Shown: one piece after another, positions 5,074 to 9,442 of the stretch
Layout: every line of letters starts with the position of its first letter
Position numbering within the stretch: position 1 is the stretch's first letter
Source of the DNA: CAYLYM01 sp964387645
Lineage (GTDB): Bacteria > Calditrichota > Calditrichia > RBG-13-44-9
Length of the DNA: 9,442 nucleotides
Assembly (NCBI GenBank): GCA_964387645.1
Contig: CAYLYM010000142.1
Location: forward strand, 1 to 9,442
Direction: 5' to 3'
The notes under the pieces: model-generated
What the model was told of the DNA's origin: nothing
The model's database searches: none
The model's input: only the letters and a program-made list of their open reading frames with translations
Program-made: the position numbers and the translations under genes

Positions 5074-7200
5074 CTATTCAACCGTTGGCTCTTTCTCTTT
5101 TTCAGCCGAAGAATCATCATTGATTTCTTTTTCTTTAGTATTTATAGAAACACTGGATGAAGGTTTTGTTTCCTTATTTTGTGTTTTTTGGGCCTGGACT
5201 TCAGCAACTTTTTGTGAAGGCTTTTTAGCGTCCTTGTCCTTTTTATTAGATGAAGAGGATTTATCCTGATTTTTAGGTTTAGCAGGTAATTCAATTCCAT
5301 TTAAAACCATATCAATTTCTTCACCATCTAAGATTTCACGCTCCAGTAAAGCATTCGCCAATCGATGTAATTTATCCAAATTTTCTGAGAGTAATTTTTC
5401 TACATGTTTTTCTGTCCTATTGATTATATTACGAATTTCTTCATCAATCTCTTGAGCAGTTTTTTCACTGTAATCGCGATGAGTGGCAATTTCACGCCCA
5501 AGAAAAATTTCTTCTTCTTTCTTCCCAAAAGTAACTGGACCTATCTTTTCGCTCATTCCCCATTCACATACCATTTTGCGCGCCAACTCAGTGGCACGTT
5601 CTAAATCATTTCCTGCACCAGTTGTTAATTGTTTCATTACTAATTTTTCAGCAACTCGTCCACCTAACAAATGGCAAAGCATCGTCTCCAGGTACTCTTT
5701 AGAATAGTTATGTCTCTCATCAATCGGCAGGTAAGAAGTAACTCCTAATGCTCGCCCTCTTGGAATAATAGTAACCTTATATATAGGATCAGAACCAGGA
5801 ATGAGTTTGGCTACAAGCACATGCCCGCTTTCATGATAAGCGGTACTTCTTTTCTCTTCCTCGCTGATGATCATACTTCGGCGTTCGATTCCCATCATTA
5901 CCTTATCTTTAGCCATTTCAAAATCTTCCATCGTCACACTATCTCGATTATGTCGTGCAGCATATAGAGCCGCTTCGTTTACCAAATTGGCCAATTCAGC
6001 ACCTGCTAAACCAGGAGTACCTTTAGCAATGATACTTAAATCTACATCATCAGCTAACGGGATATTTTTGGTATGAACTTTTAAAATTCCCTCACGACCA
6101 CGCACATCGGGACGGTCTACTACAATTTGTCTGTCAAACCGGCCTGGACGGAGCAAAGCCGCATCTAATACATCAGGACGGTTTGTTGCTGCCAGAATTA
6201 TCACACCTTCTTTTGTATCAAAACCATCCATTTCCACTAATATAGCGTTAAGAGTTTGTTCTCGCTCGTCATGCCCCCCACCCAGACCAGCACCACGCTG
6301 CCGTCCTACGGCATCCAACTCATCAATAAATATAATACAAGGGGCATGCTTACGGCCCTGCTCAAAAAGGTCTCTTACTCGGCTTGCTCCTACACCTACA
6401 AACATTTCTACAAAATCAGCACCACTCATACTGAAAAAAGGTACACCAGCTTCGCCTGCTACAGCACGCGCTAATAACGTTTTTCCAGTACCAGGAGGTC
6501 CAAGTAAAAGTGCTCCTTTTGGAATTTTACCACCCAATTTGCTGAATTTGGCCGGATTCTTCAAAAATTCAATAATCTCTTTTAATTCCTCTTTTGCTTC
6601 ATCACATCCAGCAACATCATCAAAAGTGACTTTGGTTTCATTTTCCATCATGAGCTTTGCACGACTTTTACCAAAACTGAAAATATTGCGTGGTCCTCCA
6701 CCACCTTGCATGCGTCGAGCTAGGAATATCCAGAAAGCAATTAATAAAATCCATGGAAAAAAGTTACCAAGAAATACCAACCACTCACTGGAAGGCTGGA
6801 CAAACTCGATATTAATATTCTTTTCCTGCCATGTTTTAACCATCTTTTCGTCTATAAACGGCAAAATAGTTTTAAATCTTTGATATTCGATAGTTTTATT
6901 ATTTGGAAGAACATCCTGAAATTCCTTTTTTAGGGTTCCCCGAAACTCATTTTCCCGTATTACAACTTCACCACTCAGGATAAGATCATTTTCTAAAAAA
7001 TATAAATATTTAGAATAAGGAACTGTTCTTTCATGACCCCGACCTACCGGAAAAATTGAGGTTAAAAGGATAATCGCCATGATGATTATAACCCAAATCA
7101 AAATGGTTTTTGATCCTTTTTTCCATTGGAACTGATTATCATCAGGATTAGGCCCCTGGGGTCTGTTCCCGTCAATGTCGCCTTTTTTATTCTGGTTCAT
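5074..7200 (-). CDS. ftsH: ATP-dependent zinc metalloprotease FtsH
   Basis: Membrane-bound AAA+ protease that degrades misfolded membrane proteins and some regulatory proteins as a hexamer. Residues are numbered from the further upstream ATG at 7206 (710 aa). Seen: membrane helices at about 33-52 and 144-163 flank a periplasmic region. Walker A is GPPGTGKT (236-243), the pore loop FVG (269-271), Walker B IIFIDE (291-296), the second region of homology TNRPD...RPGRFDR (341-359), the zinc site HESGH (458-462) and the third zinc ligand D534. From about 641 a 70-residue Lys/Ser/Glu-rich tail looks disordered. The ATG at 7200 has AAAGG eight bases upstream, whereas the ATG at 7206 is only two bases from it, so 7200 is preferred (708 aa). 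It follows hpt closely and is followed by a terminator. All catalytic residues are intact. Confidence 0.97.
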   Translation of the reverse strand: MNQNKKGDIDGNRPQGPNPDDNQFQWKKGSKTILIWVIIIMAIILLTSIFPVGRGHERTVPYSKYLYFLENDLILSGEVVIRENEFRGTLKKEFQDVLPNNKTIEYQRFKTILPFIDEKMVKTWQEKNINIEFVQPSSEWLVFLGNFFPWILLIAFWIFLARRMQGGGGPRNIFSFGKSRAKLMMENETKVTFDDVAGCDEAKEELKEIIEFLKNPAKFSKLGGKIPKGALLLGPPGTGKTLLARAVAGEAGVPFFSMSGADFVEMFVGVGASRVRDLFEQGRKHAPCIIFIDELDAVGRQRGAGLGGGHDEREQTLNAILVEMDGFDTKEGVIILAATNRPDVLDAALLRPGRFDRQIVVDRPDVRGREGILKVHTKNIPLADDVDLSIIAKGTPGLAGAELANLVNEAALYAARHNRDSVTMEDFEMAKDKVMMGIERRSMIISEEEKRSTAYHESGHVLVAKLIPGSDPIYKVTIIPRGRALGVTSYLPIDERHNYSKEYLETMLCHLLGGRVAEKLVMKQLTTGAGNDLERATELARKMVCEWGMSEKIGPVTFGKKEEEIFLGREIATHRDYSEKTAQEIDEEIRNIINRTEKHVEKLLSENLDKLHRLANALLEREILDGEEIDMVLNGIELPAKPKNQDKSSSSNKKDKDAKKPSQKVAEVQAQKTQNKETKPSSSVSINTKEKEINDDSSAEKEKEPTVE

Positions 7201-7221
7201 TGGCATTACCTTTTTTACAAC

Positions 7222-7767
7222 TTATTCCTTAATCTGATAAATTGCATTTAGATTCCTTTTTTTTTGTGCTAAATCCAATCCATAACCTATGACAAATTTA
7301 TTCTCAATCTCAAATCCTACATAATCAATATGAAGTGGTACAACTGCACAATTTCTTTTAACCAATAGTGATACAAATTTTATGCTTGCAGGTTTCATAC
7401 TTTCAATTCTTTGCTTTAAATAATTCACAGAACGTCCGGAATCTACTATGTCTTCAACCACTACAACATCCCGAGCATGCAAATCTGCACTAAAATCTTT
7501 AATCATGGTTATCTGGCCAGAAGAAATTCTTTCATTGCCATAACTAGAAATCTTGATAAAATCTATTTCGCAATCAATAGTTAAATTTCGAATTAAGTCA
7601 GCCAGAAAAAGTACTGCACCATTTAATACACCCACAAAAATTGGAGTTTTCCCTTTATAATCCTTAGATATTTCCTTTGCTAATTCACGGATTCTATGTT
7701 GCAAACGTTCTGAATCAATAAGAACTTCAAATTCTAAATCGTCGACCTTTATAATCTCAGTATTCAT
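7222..7767 (-). CDS. hpt: Hypoxanthine phosphoribosyltransferase
   Basis: Salvages hypoxanthine, and usually guanine, to IMP or GMP using PRPP in the cytoplasm. The 181-residue length is normal. Seen: VGVLNGAVLFLADL (45-58) is the first PRPP loop region, SSYG (74-77) starts the flexible catalytic loop, VVVVEDIVDSGRS (101-113) is the PRPP-binding signature with E105 and D106, K137 is the likely purine-contacting lysine, and GYGLD (161-165) closes the purine pocket. The start ATG lies inside the end of tilS, overlapping it by 11 bases in another frame. No clear Shine-Dalgarno precedes it, so translation probably depends on ribosomes finishing tilS. ftsH begins about 20 bases downstream. The tilS-hpt-ftsH order is widely conserved in bacteria. 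Confidence 0.95.
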   Translation of the reverse strand: MNTEIIKVDDLEFEVLIDSERLQHRIRELAKEISKDYKGKTPIFVGVLNGAVLFLADLIRNLTIDCEIDFIKISSYGNERISSGQITMIKDFSADLHARDVVVVEDIVDSGRSVNYLKQRIESMKPASIKFVSLLVKRNCAVVPLHIDYVGFEIENKFVIGYGLDLAQKKRNLNAIYQIKE

Positions 7768-9163
7768 TATTTTCTTTTTCGAAATTTATTTTATAAACAA
7801 TTTTAGTATTATCAGTTATTTTATATAGATCACTAATTTCATAACCTAAAACAGCTACAATTTCTTCTCCATTCATCAACATAGCTACCAACCTACGTTC
7901 TGGTAATCCTACCTTTTTGTTAGTTAAAAAATCGCTTACCAAACAAGACTGTTTCATCCCCAATGGACGAAATCGATCTCCGGATTTCCATTTCCTAATT
8001 TTCAGGGGAAATTTTAACCTTCCACCATCAATAAATTCGTTTCGAGAATCCGAAGTCAATTCAATATCTTCTTGCCTCACTTTAGAAACACAAATTCGCG
8101 CCATTCCGCCTGGCAATGTATACCAATTGTCTGGGAATACCTGAACAATTCTTTCAGAAGCATTCTCAAGCTTTCTATTATAAAAAACCAACTGATCCTT
8201 ATATTTGACAGAGTAAATTCCCTTGCCCCATTCAAATTCACTACCTAAGCGTCCTCTTTGTATCCAGGTATCAAAGCTATTAAACTGATTATATGTTAAT
8301 CGATAAGGTTGATCAGAAAGTAGATTTAACACTTCCTCAATCAACCTAAATTTAATCCAATTAAAATAGAGTTTAAATATATTTAATTCAAGGGTAATTT
8401 TATTTTTAAATCGAGTTAAAACTTTCTTTTGAAACGCCTCATTTATTTCACTTTGCAAATAATTATCCCATTCTACTAAAACATTAGATAAATTTCCGAG
8501 ATGATTTATGATCTGTGGATTATATTCTTTTTCAAGTAAAGGTATCAGTTGATGCCGAATCTTATTCCGAATGAACGATGTGTCTTTATTACTTGAATCC
8601 ACTCTAAAATCAATTTTATGTTTATAAGCATAATTTTCAATCTCATCTCTTCTTGCAAAAAGCAGTGGTCTCACCCATTTCCCCCTTTTTAGACGGATAC
8701 CCACCAATCCCTTTAAACCACTTCCTGACAATAATCGCATTAATATTGTTTCCGCCTGGTCGTTAAGATGATGTGCGGTTGCAATTTTAGTGTAAGCATT
8801 TTGATCAGCTATTTCTTCAAACTTTTTCTTTCGTAAGCGGTGTCCGGCTTCTTCTAAAGAAAGATGATGTATTTTAGCATATTCTAAAACATTTACCCGG
8901 ATCGGATAAAAAGGTAATTTTAATTTCAGTACAGCATTTTCTACAAATTTCATATCTTTTTCAGCCTCAACACCACGAATTTGGTGATTTAAATGAACAA
9001 TCCCTAGCGACATCTTAAAACGCTGCCGACATGCCACCAGAAGGTGCAGGAGTACCATAGAATCTACACCCCCACTTACCGCAACCAATACTCGATCGCC
9101 TTTCTGGAAGAGTTGATTCTTAATGCTAAATTCTAAAAAACGATATTTTAACTGCGTTTTCAT
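7757..9163 (-). CDS. tilS: tRNA-Ile lysidine synthetase TilS
   Basis: Uses ATP and lysine to convert C34 of tRNA-Ile(CAU) to lysidine, switching it from Met to Ile identity. The 468 residues match the long form of the family. Seen: the PP-loop SGGVDSM at 30-36, HLNHQIRG at 57-64, HHLNDQAETI at 131-140, FIRNKIRH at 197-204 near the end of the N-terminal catalytic domain, a helical middle region, and the C-terminal TilS_C domain with KWKSGDRFRPLGM at 391-403 and DFLTNKKVGLPERR at 411-424. The ATG at 9163 has no purine-rich ribosome binding site (CTTCCCT precedes it), but no alternative start is near and MKTQLKYRF aligns well with a normal N-terminus. It lies 109 bases after a CAU-anticodon tRNA gene. 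Confidence 0.95.
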   Translation of the reverse strand: MKTQLKYRFLEFSIKNQLFQKGDRVLVAVSGGVDSMVLLHLLVACRQRFKMSLGIVHLNHQIRGVEAEKDMKFVENAVLKLKLPFYPIRVNVLEYAKIHHLSLEEAGHRLRKKKFEEIADQNAYTKIATAHHLNDQAETILMRLLSGSGLKGLVGIRLKRGKWVRPLLFARRDEIENYAYKHKIDFRVDSSNKDTSFIRNKIRHQLIPLLEKEYNPQIINHLGNLSNVLVEWDNYLQSEINEAFQKKVLTRFKNKITLELNIFKLYFNWIKFRLIEEVLNLLSDQPYRLTYNQFNSFDTWIQRGRLGSEFEWGKGIYSVKYKDQLVFYNRKLENASERIVQVFPDNWYTLPGGMARICVSKVRQEDIELTSDSRNEFIDGGRLKFPLKIRKWKSGDRFRPLGMKQSCLVSDFLTNKKVGLPERRLVAMLMNGEEIVAVLGYEISDLYKITDNTKIVYKINFEKENNEY

Positions 9164-9272
9164 AGGGAAGGCACTTATTAAGAAGAGCTAATGAACAACA
9201 ATAAAGAAACTAAAAAGTGCAAGAACAATTATTAGGATAACTCACTTATTTTATCGGAAAAAATAAAAAAAG
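9164..9272 (-). other. Gap between tRNA-Met and tilS
   Basis: On the minus strand the tRNA is followed at once by T-runs (9265-9271 and 9258-9263). Part of these can fold with AAAATAA-type sequence into an all-A/T 7-pair hairpin (arms at 9246-9252 and 9260-9266), too weak to call a standard terminator. No promoter better than about 3-4 of 6 matches per element was found ahead of tilS, so tilS may be transcribed by readthrough from the tRNA or from an unusual promoter. Confidence 0.4.
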
Positions 9273-9346
9273 TAGCGGCGCAGGGATTCGAACCCCGGAC
9301 ACTCGGATTATGATTCCGATGCTCTAACCAGCTGAGCTACGCCGCC
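9273..9346 (-). tRNA. tRNA-Met (CAU), elongator type
   Basis: A 74-base cloverleaf: acceptor GGCGGCG with CGCCGCT (G1-U72 wobble), discriminator A, D-arm GCTC...GAGC with GG in the loop, anticodon stem TCGGA/TCCGA around ATCATAA (CAU at 9310-9312), and T-loop TTCGAAT. CCA is not encoded. The anticodon stem lacks the three G-C pairs of initiators. The acceptor and D-loop (C6 G7 U8, AGCTGGTTA) resemble elongator tRNA-Met rather than tRNA-Ile2, but the lysidine-modified tRNA-Ile(CAU) cannot be fully excluded by eye. Confidence 0.9.
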
Positions 9347-9352
9347 ATTGTC

Positions 9353-9381
9353 AAAAAAAAGTGTCCCGACTTTTCGGGACA
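9353..9381 (-). terminator. Intrinsic terminator between the two Met tRNAs
   Basis: On the minus strand TGTCCCGA (9374-9381) and TCGGGACA (9362-9369) form a perfect eight-pair stem with loop AAAG. A C and then eight T bases (9353-9360) follow. It begins seven bases after the 3' end of the initiator tRNA and should end its transcript. The tRNA-Met downstream would then need readthrough or its own promoter, for which there is almost no room. Confidence 0.88.
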
Positions 9382-9388
9382 GTCTTTG

Positions 9389-9442
<54 letters not shown>

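Noticed and set aside
6539..6883. 114-codon plus-strand frame, and shorter ones at 733-999, 3756-4010, 5006-5269 and 5404-6474
   Set aside because: All are antisense shadows of cdaA, the TPR gene, folE/ftsH or ftsH, with no recognisable domain.
9246..9271. Terminator directly after tRNA-Met
   Set aside because: T-runs are present, but the only hairpin is seven A/T pairs, too weak to call.

Overview
This AT-rich window carries protein genes on the minus strand only, so transcription runs right to left. In that order it holds an initiator tRNA-Met (cut by the right edge), an elongator-type tRNA-Met, tilS, hpt, ftsH, folE, a TPR membrane protein gene, folP and cdaA. A possible further minus-strand gene runs off the left edge. 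The gene content is ordinary bacterial housekeeping. A tilS-hpt-ftsH cluster with folP next to cdaA fits the wider FCB group (Calditrichota, Marinimicrobia, Ignavibacteria-like lineages). That placement is inference from gene order and is weak.

Right part (about 7200-9442): the two Met tRNAs are separated by a clear intrinsic terminator. tilS (tRNA-Ile lysidine synthetase) overlaps hpt (hypoxanthine phosphoribosyltransferase) by 11 bases, and ftsH follows within about 20 bases, so the three look like one operon. This order is widely conserved.

Middle (about 4200-5075): a strong intrinsic terminator sits between ftsH and folE, directly ahead of the best folE ribosome binding site. The folE frame is open through the hairpin, which allows an attenuation-type arrangement. 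The encoded GTP cyclohydrolase I keeps its zinc ligands but departs from the usual sequence at several positions that line the E. coli active site. After folE comes a 280-base gap with a near-consensus sigma-70 promoter and a perfect 7+7 inverted repeat over its -35 element and spacer.

Left part (1-4184): that promoter would drive a two-helix membrane protein with a periplasmic TolB/FlgO-like region and TPR repeats. Its stop codon overlaps the GTG start of folP. FolP has an N-terminal extension of about 120 residues. After a 310-base AT-rich gap comes cdaA, the membrane diadenylate cyclase, with no cdaR (YbbR) gene visible. Folate synthesis (folE, folP), c-di-AMP signalling (cdaA), membrane proteolysis (ftsH), purine salvage (hpt) and tRNA modification (tilS) are therefore grouped.

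I found no insertion sequence, CRISPR array, prophage gene or frameshifted gene. The points most worth a second look are the atypical FolE, the terminator/start arrangement at folE, the putative operator ahead of the TPR-folP pair, and the coupled but uncharacterised TPR membrane protein.
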